DNA from: Rhizobium sp. RU36D
GTDB taxonomy: Bacteria; Pseudomonadota; Alphaproteobacteria; Rhizobiales; Rhizobiaceae
Direction of reading: 5' to 3'
Length of the DNA stretch: 64,000 nt
Assembly (NCBI RefSeq): GCF_900176345.1
Contig: NZ_FWXU01000013.1
Coordinates: 1-64,000 of the forward strand
The notes beneath the pieces are model-generated. The model made no database searches. It was not told the origin of the DNA and saw only the letters and a list, made by a program, of their open reading frames with translations. The translations under genes and the position numbers were made by a program. Positions 43,628-52,089 of the stretch are shown here, in pieces; the first letter of the stretch is position 1; the number at the start of each line of letters is the position of its first letter.

Positions 43628-44357
43628 AGTCTCCGGCCTCAATGTGCGCTACGGCCGCACCCATGCGGTCAAGTCGGTCGACCTGACGCTGGCCGAGGGA
43701 GAGATCGTCACCGTGCTCGGCGCCAACGGCGCCGGCAAGACCACGCTTCTGAAAGCGTTGCAGGGCGCTGTCGCGCCCACCTCGGGCACCATCCGTTTTG
43801 CCGGCCGCGACATCACCGCGTTCCAGCCGGCTGATCGCGTCCGTGCCGGCATGATGCTGGTGCCGGAGGGGCGGCAGATCTTCGTCTCCATGACGGTCGA
43901 GGAAAACCTGCTGATGGGCGCCTATCTCAGGCGCGACGGCCAGGTGGCGCGCGATATCGACGCGATCTATCAGCGCTTTCCCAATCTCGGCCAGCGGCGT
44001 GGCATGAAGGCCAGCGTGTTGTCCGGCGGCGAGCAGCAGATGCTGGCGATCGGCCGGGCCATGCTGGGCCGTCCGCGCCTGATCATGCTGGACGAGCCAT
44101 CGCTCGGCCTGTCGCCGCTCTTCGTCAACCACCTGTTCGACCTGATCCGCGAGATGAATGCCGATGGCATCAGCATCCTGCTGGTCGAGCAGAACACCGG
44201 CATGGCGCTGGAAACCGCAAGCCGCGGCTATGTGCTGGAACTCGGCAGCGTCGTCATGGCCGATACGGCCGAGGCGCTGGCGGGCAATGCGGCCCTGGCC
44301 GAAGCCTATCTTGGTGGGCATGCGCCCGCCGCAACCTCCTCACATCAAACCCTCTGA
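43617..44357 (+). CDS. LIV-type ABC transporter ATP-binding protein (LivF-like)
   Basis: The 246-aa ATPase has Walker A GANGAGKTT near residue 36, a canonical LSGGEQQMLAIGRAM signature near 138, Walker B LIMLDEPSLGLSP and the VEQNTGMAL H-loop region (Gln replaces the switch His, as in many LivF proteins). AAGGAGG lies just upstream of the ATG at 43617. It pairs with the LivG-like ATPase. Confidence 0.88.
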   Translation: MLLEVSGLNVRYGRTHAVKSVDLTLAEGEIVTVLGANGAGKTTLLKALQGAVAPTSGTIRFAGRDITAFQPADRVRAGMMLVPEGRQIFVSMTVEENLLMGAYLRRDGQVARDIDAIYQRFPNLGQRRGMKASVLSGGEQQMLAIGRAMLGRPRLIMLDEPSLGLSPLFVNHLFDLIREMNADGISILLVEQNTGMALETASRGYVLELGSVVMADTAEALAGNAALAEAYLGGHAPAATSSHQTL

Positions 44358-44380
44358 GTCATCACCAACGGAGACTGCCC

Positions 44381-45562
44381 ATGAAACGCACAGCCAGACT
44401 TCTTGCCACGCTTGCCTTGCCGATGTTTCTCGCAGGGCCGCTCCACGCCGAAAATACCATCAAGATCGGCAATATCGTCGCCACCGCCGGCCCGCTGAAG
44501 AGCGTCGGCGAGCCCGCTGTCGTCGCTGCCGATATCGCCGTTGCCGAAATCAACGCCGCCGGCGGCATCAACGGCAAGAAGGTCGAACTCATCCGCTTCG
44601 ACACCGGCTCGGATCCCAAGCAGGCGGCCGTTGGTACGCGCAAGCTGGTGCAGGACGATGGCGTGCTGGCGATCCTCGGACCGTTCTCATCAGGTGAATC
44701 GGCCGTCGCCTTCAACGACGCCGACCGCCTGAAGGTGCTGATGATCCCGAATGCGGCCTCGGCTCCGGGCCTCACCGACAATCGCGCCTATGCCTGGCGC
44801 CTGACGGAAGACGAGCCCAAGCAGTTCACCCGCCTTTTGACCAGCATGAAGGCGCATGGCATCAAGATGGACACCGCCGAGATCGTCTATATCTCGGAAG
44901 AGGCCGTCTCCAACGCCTCTGGCACCAAGCTCTATCCTGCGATCTTCGCCAAGTTCGGCATCAAGCATGGCGAGCCGATCGCGGTGCAGTACAAGAGCTT
45001 CGACATGTCGGCCCAGGCCGCCAAGATCCTGCAGTCCAATCCCGACATGGTGGCCATTGCCGGCCTGCAGGAATCGGCCTCCAAGGTCATCAAGGAATTG
45101 CGCCGCCAGGGCTACAAGGGCCGCATCATCGGCTCGCAGATCTTCGCCGATCCGACCGTCGTGGAGCTGTTCGGACCGGAAGGCGAGGGCACCATGATGG
45201 TGGCCGGCTTCTGGAAGGGCCGCACCGACAAATCCATGGCCTTCGATGCCAAGTATCTGGAAGAGACCAAGAAGCGCGGCATCCACAAGCTCGGCGCCCA
45301 CCATTCTGATGCCCAGACCTATGATGCCCTGTTCCTGATGAAGCAGGTCATGGAAAAGGCCGGCGTCACGGGCGATCCGTCCAAGCTGGAAGCCGAGCGC
45401 GAGGCGGTCGCCAAGGGCATGGAAGGCGTCACCTTCAGCGGCATTCTCGGCGACAACCTGTGCTTCGTCGGCCACGATGCCGAACTGCCGGGCTACATCA
45501 TTGAGATCAAGGGCGGCCAGTGGACCAAGTTTGACGAGGCGCCTGCCGACAAGTGCAACTGA
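44381..45562 (+). CDS. LIV-type ABC transporter substrate-binding protein
   Basis: The 393-aa protein has a signal peptide (MKRTARLLATLALPMFLAG, cleavage near LHAEN) and the Peripla_BP_6 mature start IKIGNIVATAGPLKSVGEPA. GPFSSGESAVAFNDADRL near residue 105 and the internal KELRRQGYKGRIIGSQIF are typical. The C-terminus carries GILGDNLCFVGHDAELPGYI, a form seen in amide or aromatic-acid LIV systems more than in true leucine binders. It ends the importer operon and is followed by a repeat and a hairpin. Confidence 0.86.
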   Translation: MKRTARLLATLALPMFLAGPLHAENTIKIGNIVATAGPLKSVGEPAVVAADIAVAEINAAGGINGKKVELIRFDTGSDPKQAAVGTRKLVQDDGVLAILGPFSSGESAVAFNDADRLKVLMIPNAASAPGLTDNRAYAWRLTEDEPKQFTRLLTSMKAHGIKMDTAEIVYISEEAVSNASGTKLYPAIFAKFGIKHGEPIAVQYKSFDMSAQAAKILQSNPDMVAIAGLQESASKVIKELRRQGYKGRIIGSQIFADPTVVELFGPEGEGTMMVAGFWKGRTDKSMAFDAKYLEETKKRGIHKLGAHHSDAQTYDALFLMKQVMEKAGVTGDPSKLEAEREAVAKGMEGVTFSGILGDNLCFVGHDAELPGYIIEIKGGQWTKFDEAPADKCN

Positions 45563-45565
45563 TCT

Positions 45566-45614
45566 AGCGCATGTCTCCCAAAAGTGCGTAGCGGTTTTGG
45601 GACAAAGATATGCG
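45566..45614. repeat. Short intergenic dyad repeat of rhizobial type
   Basis: The sequence has the shape CGCATGTCTCCCAAAA, an 11-nt middle GTGCGTAGCGG, then TTTTGGGACA and ATATGCG, an imperfect inverted repeat. This pattern is familiar from many Rhizobiales intergenic regions (recalled, not searched). It lies 3 bp after the LIV binding-protein stop. Confidence 0.55.
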
Positions 45615-45640
45615 AAAAAACAGGTGTCCAAAAAATCGAA

Positions 45641-45671
45641 AGGGCCGGCCGTGGGAAGCACGGTCGGCCCT
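45641..45671. terminator. Terminator-like hairpin after the LIV operon
   Basis: AGGGCCGGCCGTG (45641-45653) and CACGGTCGGCCCT (45659-45671) form a 13-bp stem with one mismatched pair and a 5-nt loop. No T-run follows, so it may act with Rho or as an mRNA end-stabiliser. Confidence 0.5.
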
Positions 45672-45949
45672 CGATCCCTTGCGGGTATGCCCGGACTGGA
45701 GGGTCACGGTATCCTGGAAATGCTTGCCGTACCGCCGTTCTTCAAGCGGTCCTAGAGCTATACCATGAAAAATAAACACTGGCGTTCACAAAAAATTGCG
45801 GGCATCTGGATTCAGTGATGTCCCCAGATTTGGCCGTAGGAGATTGATCTGCTAGGCTTGCAGGTGATTGACAACCTCTCCACGCTCACGTCTCTCGTTG
45901 GACCAGACTTTTGGGTTTGGGCCGGCGCCCTCAGAATGATCAGACCTTG

Positions 45950-47710
45950 ATGACTTTTTCGCTTTCCAACCTGAAATCCCTCAGGCTGCCCGTCGACCGC
46001 GTCAGGCGCAAGCCGGCGGAGATCGTTTATTCCTCCATCGAACGGCCGCCCGTCGGAGCGCTTCTGCCGCTTGCGGGCCAGCATGCCATCATGGCCATCG
46101 CCCTGTCGGTCTATGCGCTGGCCGCGGCCCAGCTTGGCGGCCTTTCGGTCGCCGATACCCAGATCTTCCTGACCTGTTCGATCATCGGCATGGCGATTGC
46201 CACCTTCCTCCAGGCCTGGGGCGGTCGTCTGGGCTCGGGCACCCTGCTGGTCCATATCCCCGGTCCGATCATGGTGCCGTTCGTCGGCGTCGCGCTCAAG
46301 GATTATGGGCTCGGCAGCATGCTGATGGTCGGCCTCGCCGCCGGCCTGCCGGCCATGGCGCTCAGCAAGCTCCTGCCCTATCTGCGCCCATTGTTTCCGC
46401 CCACGGTTCTCGGCGTCGTCGTCTGCACCGGGGGCTTTTCGCTGGTTCAGGGCGCAACCCAGCAATCCCTGGGGCTCGGCACCGCCTATGCCATCGATCC
46501 CATCAGCGCGCTGATCGCCGGCGTCACGCTTGCGGTCATCGTCGCCCTGTCGATCTGGGGCAATGCCGCGATGAAGCTTTTCGGCCTGGCCTGCGGCATC
46601 ATCGCCGGCGTCGTGGTTGCGGCATTTTGCGGCCGCCTGTCGGGTGCAGAGCTGTTCGCCACCGTGCCCGTCGTCGCTGTCCCCGACATTCCGACCCCTG
46701 TCTTCTCGATTGCTCCCGGCCTCATCATCGTCATCTTTGTCGTCGGGCTTCTCGAACAGTTCGACACCTTCGCCAGCACCGTCATCATCGACCGCATGGA
46801 CGATGCGGACTGGCACCGCCCCGACATGAAGACCGCCAGCGGCGGCGTCATGGCCCATGGCTTTGGCAATATCCTGACCGGCCTCGTGGGCGGCGCGCCG
46901 ACCTCCACCTCCTCGGCCAATATCGGTCTCAGCCACGCCACCGGCACCACGTCGCGCTGGGTCGGCATCGTCGCCGCACTTGCCATGGTCATCTTCGCCA
47001 TGCTGCCCCAGGCGACACTGGCGCTGACGCTCATTCCCGCGCCCGTCATCGGCGCCATCCAGGTCTATGCCGCGGCCTTCCTGGTGGTTTCAGGCCTGGA
47101 ACTGGCCACATCCCGCGCCATCGATAGCCGCGGCGTGTTCATGATCGGCCTTTCCCTGTTCCTCGGGCTCGCCGTCATGCTGATCCCGCAGCTCACGTCT
47201 GACGTGCCGGAATCCCTGCACTATTTCGTCGGCAGCGGCTTCGTCATGTCCAGCATCTGCGCCATCGTGCTCAATCTGCTGTTCCGCATCGGCACCTCGA
47301 TCGAGGCCCGGGCGGAGCTAGGTGACAATCCCACTGTCGAAGTCACTGACTTCATCGAAAAGCAGGGCGGCAAATGGGCGGCCCGTCGCGAAATCGTCAG
47401 CCGCGCCGGCCTTGCGGCACTGGAGACCATCGAGCTCATCATGGTGTCCGGTCAGGATCGCCAGCCGGTTGCCGTCAAGGCCCGCTTCGACGAGTTCAAT
47501 TTCGACCTGGAGATCCAGCACACCGGAACAGCCATCGAACTGGGCATCGACGAAGCGCCTGATGTCACGCAGCTGCTGGAAGCGGATGACGAGATGATCG
47601 ACAGCGCCATGGTCAATATCTCCATGGTGCTCGTCCACCGGCTGGCCGATCGGGTGCGAGTCGGCACCCGTGACGGCGTGTCGTTCATCGCGCTACACTT
47701 CGATCACTGA
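45950..47710 (+). CDS. NCS2 nucleobase permease with C-terminal extension
   Basis: The 586-aa protein is longer than usual NCS2 (xanthine/uracil) transporters, which run near 430-480 residues. The membrane part has GQHAIMAIALSVYAL near residue 42, IPGPIMVPFVG near 103, and FGNILTGLVGGAPTSTSSANIG, the family signature region, near 306. After about residue 465 follows a soluble tail of about 120 residues, including FDEFNFDLEIQHTG and DSAMVNISMVLVHRLADRV. It vaguely resembles an anti-sigma-type HATPase fold. The start at 45950 has a weak RBS. The substrate is probably a purine or pyrimidine base. Confidence 0.83.
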   Translation: MTFSLSNLKSLRLPVDRVRRKPAEIVYSSIERPPVGALLPLAGQHAIMAIALSVYALAAAQLGGLSVADTQIFLTCSIIGMAIATFLQAWGGRLGSGTLLVHIPGPIMVPFVGVALKDYGLGSMLMVGLAAGLPAMALSKLLPYLRPLFPPTVLGVVVCTGGFSLVQGATQQSLGLGTAYAIDPISALIAGVTLAVIVALSIWGNAAMKLFGLACGIIAGVVVAAFCGRLSGAELFATVPVVAVPDIPTPVFSIAPGLIIVIFVVGLLEQFDTFASTVIIDRMDDADWHRPDMKTASGGVMAHGFGNILTGLVGGAPTSTSSANIGLSHATGTTSRWVGIVAALAMVIFAMLPQATLALTLIPAPVIGAIQVYAAAFLVVSGLELATSRAIDSRGVFMIGLSLFLGLAVMLIPQLTSDVPESLHYFVGSGFVMSSICAIVLNLLFRIGTSIEARAELGDNPTVEVTDFIEKQGGKWAARREIVSRAGLAALETIELIMVSGQDRQPVAVKARFDEFNFDLEIQHTGTAIELGIDEAPDVTQLLEADDEMIDSAMVNISMVLVHRLADRVRVGTRDGVSFIALHFDH

Positions 47711-47713
47711 TCC

Positions 47714-47983
47714 CTAGGGTCAAAACTCAATCAGGATAGGAGTTCTGCAAGTCGCATCTTGTGCCTGAGTAGAAGGAAAGGTGCAGGAAATGCTCATCAT
47801 TTTCAAACCTTTACGACGCCCGCAGACGCAAGACGCGACTTGCCCGAAGGGTTGGTGATGATGGGCCGCCTGATCGCAAACAATGCTCGACAAGACCTTA
47901 GGGTCTTGCCTTGCGCTTGTTTGCTTCCATTCAATCCCATCATCGCCAACAGAACACCTATCCTGATTGAGTTTTGACCCTAG
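47714..47983. mobile_element. MITE-like element, 270 bp, 34-bp terminal inverted repeats
   Basis: The ends CTAGGGTCAAAACTCAATC... (47714-47747) and its reverse complement (47950-47983) match at 33 of 34 positions. Inside are nested dyads: GCAAGTCGC at 47748 with GCGACTTGC near 47835, GTTGGTGATGATGGG (47851-47865) with CCCATCATCGCCAAC (47936-47950), and the hairpin CAAGACC-TTAG-GGTCTTG (47891-47908). No transposase is encoded. Both ends carry CTAG, the target type used by IS5-group elements; whether CTAG is the duplicated target or part of the repeat cannot be told. It fills the gap between convergent genes. Confidence 0.7.
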
Positions 47984-47995
47984 AGCCTTTCAGGG

Positions 47996-48709
47996 TCAGC
48001 CCATCACGCGGAACACCTGACCCGAGCCCACCTCGCGGACAAAATCCACCCGGACGCCGTTCCAGTGGTAGTCGAGATGACGCCCCTGGATCGGGCTCGT
48101 GGCGAGGTCGGGGTAGAACAGCGCCACGCATTCCCCGCCCGCCCGCCTCTGGCTGGGATAGACCAGGCCTTCCGAGCCCGCGGCTTTGAGGCTGGCGGCG
48201 AGCTGCTGGCTCTGGCTGTAGTCGTCGGGCGCCAGAACGGCACCGTGATCGCCTTCGCCTCGGAGGTCGTGCAGTTGCGCATCGACATCGAGAATGAGTT
48301 CGCGAAACTGCGAGGTCCAGCCCGGCTTTTCCGCGGTGGCGGCCATGAACCTCGTGTGATGGTGGATCGTTTCCGCAAGCGCCGTCTCGAAGCTCTCCGC
48401 CACGTAAAGCGCGCCAAAACGTCCGTCGCTGAAGCGGCTGGCGCGGTCTGGGCTGACATGGGTGAAGGATGCCATGAGATAGCTTGAGCCCGGTCCGGAC
48501 ACGCGCCGCGACGGCGGCACCAGGTCGATATTGCCGATGGTCTCCATCAGCCGGGGATTGGTCTTCTGCTCAGCCGCGATCAGCAGCGGCCAATCGGCGG
48601 GATCGGCGATGTCCTCGAACAAGTCGATCGGCGGATAGAGGCTGCGGATGATGCGCACGGCGCCGGCCCAGCGAACCTGCGACACCGGCAGGGCGGCTTG
48701 CCCGCTCAC
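47996..48709 (-). CDS. RES domain toxin
   Basis: The 237-aa protein is a RES-domain protein. These toxins degrade or transfer ADP-ribose from NAD+ in the cytoplasm. The expected residues are visible: an early Arg (RIIRSLYPP near residue 19), FGALYVAESFETALAE with the central Glu near residue 102, and GLVYPSQR with the Ser near residue 185. It starts inside the end of the antitoxin gene (ATGA overlap) and is the second gene of the pair. The neighbouring MITE-like element ends 12 bp from its stop. Confidence 0.85.
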   Translation of the reverse strand: MSGQAALPVSQVRWAGAVRIIRSLYPPIDLFEDIADPADWPLLIAAEQKTNPRLMETIGNIDLVPPSRRVSGPGSSYLMASFTHVSPDRASRFSDGRFGALYVAESFETALAETIHHHTRFMAATAEKPGWTSQFRELILDVDAQLHDLRGEGDHGAVLAPDDYSQSQQLAASLKAAGSEGLVYPSQRRAGGECVALFYPDLATSPIQGRHLDYHWNGVRVDFVREVGSGQVFRVMG

Positions 48710-49119
48710 CAGCCGCCGCGCTCCGCATCGAGATAGCGCCGCACCCGCATCAGGTCTGTCAATTCGCCGCCCAGCATCACCTCAAGCGCCGACCGTCCGG
48801 AAAAGGCCGCGTTCGGCTCGCCGACCCAGCGATAGCCCCGTTGCGGTTCGTTGAAGATCAGCCGCAGCGCCTTGTGGATGCCCATGAGGTTCGACAGCCG
48901 GGCCTTGAGGTCGCGGTTGAACCGCCCGATCTCGCCGCTTTTCCAGCGCCGGTAGGTGCGAACGGGCAGATCGAGCAACACGCCGGCCTCCTCATCCGTC
49001 ACCGACCAGTGGCGAAACAGATTGCCGACAGCGCGAAACATGGCCGCTGCCTCTTCGTCCGTGATCGGCTCCGGCGAAAATGCACGCGGCAGGCTGTCTA
49101 TGGGCATCAGCTGGATCAT
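48706..49119 (-). CDS. Xre/MbcA/ParS-type antitoxin
   Basis: The 137-aa protein has an Xre-like helix-turn-helix (WSVTDEEAGVLLDLPVRTYR, then RWKSGEIGRF) and a C-terminal toxin-binding domain of the MbcA/ParS/Xre type, with NEPQRGYRWVGEPNAAF and GGELTDLMRVRRYLDAERGG. It would neutralise the RES protein and repress its own promoter. An AAGGAG RBS lies 7 nt before the ATG. The short TGCCA...TGGCA and ATGGCA elements upstream are candidate operator half-sites. Confidence 0.85.
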   Translation of the reverse strand: MIQLMPIDSLPRAFSPEPITDEEAAAMFRAVGNLFRHWSVTDEEAGVLLDLPVRTYRRWKSGEIGRFNRDLKARLSNLMGIHKALRLIFNEPQRGYRWVGEPNAAFSGRSALEVMLGGELTDLMRVRRYLDAERGGW

Positions 49120-49134
49120 GGCGCTCTCCTTATG

Positions 49135-49165
49135 GCATCATATGGAGATTAGCTGCCAAATGGCA
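49135..49165. promoter_or_regulatory. Possible autoregulatory operator of the antitoxin gene
   Basis: TGCCAAATGGCA (49154-49165) is a near-perfect dyad, and ATGGCAT (49135 on) repeats its half-site at about two helical turns. Both lie just upstream of the antitoxin start, where Xre-type antitoxins usually bind. There is no experimental support. Confidence 0.35.
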
Positions 49166-49180
49166 AGTCCTTGGACTGAA

Positions 49181-51043
49181 TCAGCCCACCCGACGCCGCC
49201 GAAAGGCCATGGTGGGCGTGGCTGGCAGGGGTTGCGCGGCATAAGGCAGCCGCTGGCCCCGTTGCAGCAGCAGATTCGTGGCGGCGTCGCGGTCCACGGC
49301 GCGCGAGTAGTAATATCCCTGGCCCAGCAGGCAGCCCAGCCGGCAAAGCTGCTCCGCCTGCTCGCTGGTCTCGATGCCCTCGGCCACCACCCGGAAGCCA
49401 AGCTTGGCCGCGATCCCAATCAAGCCCTCGACGATGGCTGCGCCGCCATCATCAGGGGCGAGGCGATCGACGAAGCACTTGTCGATCTTGATGATGTCGA
49501 CCGGCACCGTCAGCAGATGTGTCAGCGAGGCAAAGCCGGTACCAAAATCATCGAGCGCCACCAGCAACCCCATGGAGCGCAGCGCCTGGATCTCGTCGGC
49601 CACCACATGGTCGCGCTCGCCCAGATAGACGGATTCCGTCACTTCAAGCACCACATGCTTCAGCGGCACACCCGCCTTGCCGAATTCCGCCTGCAATACC
49701 TCGCCGAGGCGGCCGCTTCTGAAATCGGCCGAGGATACGTTGAGCCCGACATGCTGGAACGGGATGCCGATATCAAGCCAGCGCCGGATATCCGCCGCCA
49801 CCCGCGTCATCATCCGCAAGGTCAGGTCGGCGGCGACACGGGCATCCTTGGTCGCTTCGTGGAACATGGCCGCCGGAACGATCTCGCCCGTGGACGTGCG
49901 CATCCGGCACAGCGCCTCGAAGCCGACGATCTCGCCGGTATCGAGGCGAACCGTCGGTTGGTAGAAGGCCTCGATCCGATTTTCCGCCAGCGCCAGCGTC
50001 ACGTCCTGCACGGCGCGGAACCGGTCCGTCAGCGTTGTGCCCTGGGATGGATGGTAAAGCTGGAAATGGCCCCGGCTGTTTTCCTTGGCGTGGTACAAGG
50101 CGAAATCCGCATGCTGGCGCATGGTGGCGGCCTCGCCGTGGCCGTCCAGCGGCAGCGCGCCGCCCATGGTGGCGGAGGGAAAGATGTTGCAGCCGCCGCA
50201 AAGGGCGGGAACCTTGATTGCTTTCAGGAGGTCCGCGGCCAGCCGCTGCATCCCCTCCGCCTTGAGCCCGCGCGTGATCACGGCGAACTCGTCGCCGCCC
50301 AGGCGGAAGGCCGGATGCGGCATGCTCGCCTTTGCAATGCGCGAGGCCACCGTGGTGATCAGGTCGTCGCCGGCGGTGTGGCCGAAGGTGTCGTTGGTGA
50401 TCTTCAAATTATCGATATCGACGAGCACCAGCCCCCAGTCCGCCTGCGCTTGCCGGTCGCCGTCAATTTCTGCGATCGCGGCCTTGAAGGCGGCGCGGTT
50501 TGGCAGGTTGGTCATCACGTCGGTAAAGACGAGCCGTTCATGCTCCAGGACGCGCTGATGCAGTTCCATCGCAATGACGCAGAGATGCAGGCAGGTTTCG
50601 ACGATCTTCTGTTCCAGTACGCTCGGACCGCGCTTTTCCCGGTAGTAGAACGCAAAGGTGCCGACCACGCGCCCATCGCTGCCGATGATCGGGCTGGACC
50701 AGCAGGCCACCAGCCCTATGGACAGAGGTATATCCGCAAATCCCATCCAGCGCGGATCGGTCGCCATATCAGTCACGGCCACCGGCTGCTTGGTAAAGGC
50801 CGCTGTTCCGCAAGAGCCGACGCCGGGGCCGATTGCAACGCCGTCGACCGCCTTGCAATAAGCGTCCGGCAGGCTGGGACCCGCCAGGGGGTGGACGCGA
50901 CCGTCATTATCAACCGTGATCACGGAACAGACGATGTCGGGAACCATGCGCTCCACTTCGCGGCACAGCCGATCCGTGGTTGCGGCAAGCGAGGAGCCGG
51001 TCGCGATCATTTCAAGAATCATGTTCTGCAGATGAAGAAGCAC
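49181..51043 (-). CDS. GAF-GGDEF-EAL cyclic-di-GMP signalling protein
   Basis: The 620-aa soluble protein has an N-terminal GAF sensor (about residues 15-165, with VGSCGTAAFTKQPVAVTDMA). A GGDEF domain follows (about 170-330, intact RLGGDEFAVI, with DVMTNLPNR instead of DxLTGLxNR). The C-terminal EAL domain (about 345-600) keeps the catalytic set FEALCRM, LEVTES, LDDFGTGFASL, KIDKCF and AEGIET. Both synthase and phosphodiesterase activities look possible. The GTG start at 51043 has GGAGGG upstream. It is transcribed after two solute-binding protein genes, 103 bp downstream. Confidence 0.88.
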   Translation of the reverse strand: MLLHLQNMILEMIATGSSLAATTDRLCREVERMVPDIVCSVITVDNDGRVHPLAGPSLPDAYCKAVDGVAIGPGVGSCGTAAFTKQPVAVTDMATDPRWMGFADIPLSIGLVACWSSPIIGSDGRVVGTFAFYYREKRGPSVLEQKIVETCLHLCVIAMELHQRVLEHERLVFTDVMTNLPNRAAFKAAIAEIDGDRQAQADWGLVLVDIDNLKITNDTFGHTAGDDLITTVASRIAKASMPHPAFRLGGDEFAVITRGLKAEGMQRLAADLLKAIKVPALCGGCNIFPSATMGGALPLDGHGEAATMRQHADFALYHAKENSRGHFQLYHPSQGTTLTDRFRAVQDVTLALAENRIEAFYQPTVRLDTGEIVGFEALCRMRTSTGEIVPAAMFHEATKDARVAADLTLRMMTRVAADIRRWLDIGIPFQHVGLNVSSADFRSGRLGEVLQAEFGKAGVPLKHVVLEVTESVYLGERDHVVADEIQALRSMGLLVALDDFGTGFASLTHLLTVPVDIIKIDKCFVDRLAPDDGGAAIVEGLIGIAAKLGFRVVAEGIETSEQAEQLCRLGCLLGQGYYYSRAVDRDAATNLLLQRGQRLPYAAQPLPATPTMAFRRRRVG

Positions 51044-51146
51044 GGCACCCTCCGGACTGTTGCCTTATATTAGCGCTTCTTCACTAAACCCGAGTTAGGT
51101 CATTTGGTTAAATTGGCCCTAATATGTTATCCTTGCGGTTAACACC

Positions 51147-52076
51147 TCAGTCCTGCGGTTCGCTCGGATTGGCAAAGGCTGCGCGCAGTTCGGCAGACAT
51201 CGGCAGGCGCATGTTGACGCCGCTCGGCGGAATGGGTTGCATGAACCATTTTTCGTAGAGCGCCTCGATCCGCCCGCTGCCATAGATGTCCACCAGGGCA
51301 GCATTCACCGCGTTCTTGAACTCGGTATCTTCCAGCCGCATCATCAGGCCATAGGGTTCCGGCCAGCCCAGCGCCTCGGTCGAGAGCACGTAGTTTTCCG
51401 GATTTGCGGACTTGGCGACCAGCGCCGCCAGCAGGATCCCGTCCATCACGAAGGCGGATGCCCGACCCTCAGTCACCAACTGCAATGCATCCTTGTGGGT
51501 TTCCACCGGCATCACGGCGATGTTCAGCGACCGTTCCCGATTGAGCGTATTGAGCTGACCCAGATTGGTGGTTCCCGATGTGGCGGTCACGGTATGGCCG
51601 GCGAGATCCGACAGGGTCGTCAGGTTGCTCTTCTTGAGCGACACATACTGGCTGCCGGTTACGAAATGCGGATAGGAGAAACTGACGCTCTTGCGGCGCT
51701 CCGGATTGTTTGTGCTGGCGACGCATTCGATATCGATCTCGCCACTGCGCAGCTTGGCCACGCGGTTGCGCGGCGTGCGCTCGACGAACTCGACCTTGAT
51801 GTCGTCGCGCTTCACGGTCTTTTCGATGTGCTCCACCACGTCGAGGCAGAGCTCAGTCGAATAGCCCGTCACCGTTCCATCGCTCTGGCGATAGGAAAAG
51901 GGGAAGTCCTCGGCGCTGTAGCCAATGCGAACCACGCCGGTTTCGGTAATTCTCTGCAGCGTCGATTCCGGTGCCTGCGCATGGATTGGTGCTGCAAAGC
52001 CAAGACCCGCAAGCACCGTGCTGGCGATCAAAAGCGTGGCGGAGAGCCGTTTCCGTGGAGACATTTTCAGCTTCAT
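51147..52076 (-). CDS. GltI-type amino acid ABC solute-binding protein, copy A
   Basis: The 309-aa protein has a signal peptide (MKLKMSPRKRLSATLLIAST onward, cleavage near PIHAQ) and a family 3 periplasmic domain: RITETGVVRIGYSAEDFPFS, IDIECVASTNNPERRKSVSFS and SGTTNLGQLNTLNRE. This is the glutamate/aspartate-binding pattern. No permease or ATPase gene is adjacent. It lies 13 bp after copy B in the same direction, and the two are clearly tandem paralogues. A GAGAGGA RBS precedes the ATG at 52076. Confidence 0.85.
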   Translation of the reverse strand: MKLKMSPRKRLSATLLIASTVLAGLGFAAPIHAQAPESTLQRITETGVVRIGYSAEDFPFSYRQSDGTVTGYSTELCLDVVEHIEKTVKRDDIKVEFVERTPRNRVAKLRSGEIDIECVASTNNPERRKSVSFSYPHFVTGSQYVSLKKSNLTTLSDLAGHTVTATSGTTNLGQLNTLNRERSLNIAVMPVETHKDALQLVTEGRASAFVMDGILLAALVAKSANPENYVLSTEALGWPEPYGLMMRLEDTEFKNAVNAALVDIYGSGRIEALYEKWFMQPIPPSGVNMRLPMSAELRAAFANPSEPQD

Positions 52077-52089
52077 CGGCCTGTCCTCT

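Larger units (their letters stand above)
45563..45949. other. Intergenic region, 387 bp
   Basis: No gene is supported. It contains a rhizobial-type short dyad repeat (45566-45614) and a GC-rich terminator-like hairpin (45641-45671). About 200 bp of leader before the NCS2 permease follows. I could not recognise a known purine or xanthine riboswitch in that leader. Confidence 0.5.

Noticed and set aside
45672-45949. Possible purine or xanthine riboswitch before the NCS2 permease
   Set aside because: I could not find the conserved three-way junction or other known motif by eye. A covariance-model search would decide.
48956-51073. 705-codon open frame on the plus strand
   Set aside because: It is antisense to the GAF-GGDEF-EAL gene, which has intact motifs in order. 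The plus-strand translation shows no motif and is rich in His, Arg, Gly and Ala.
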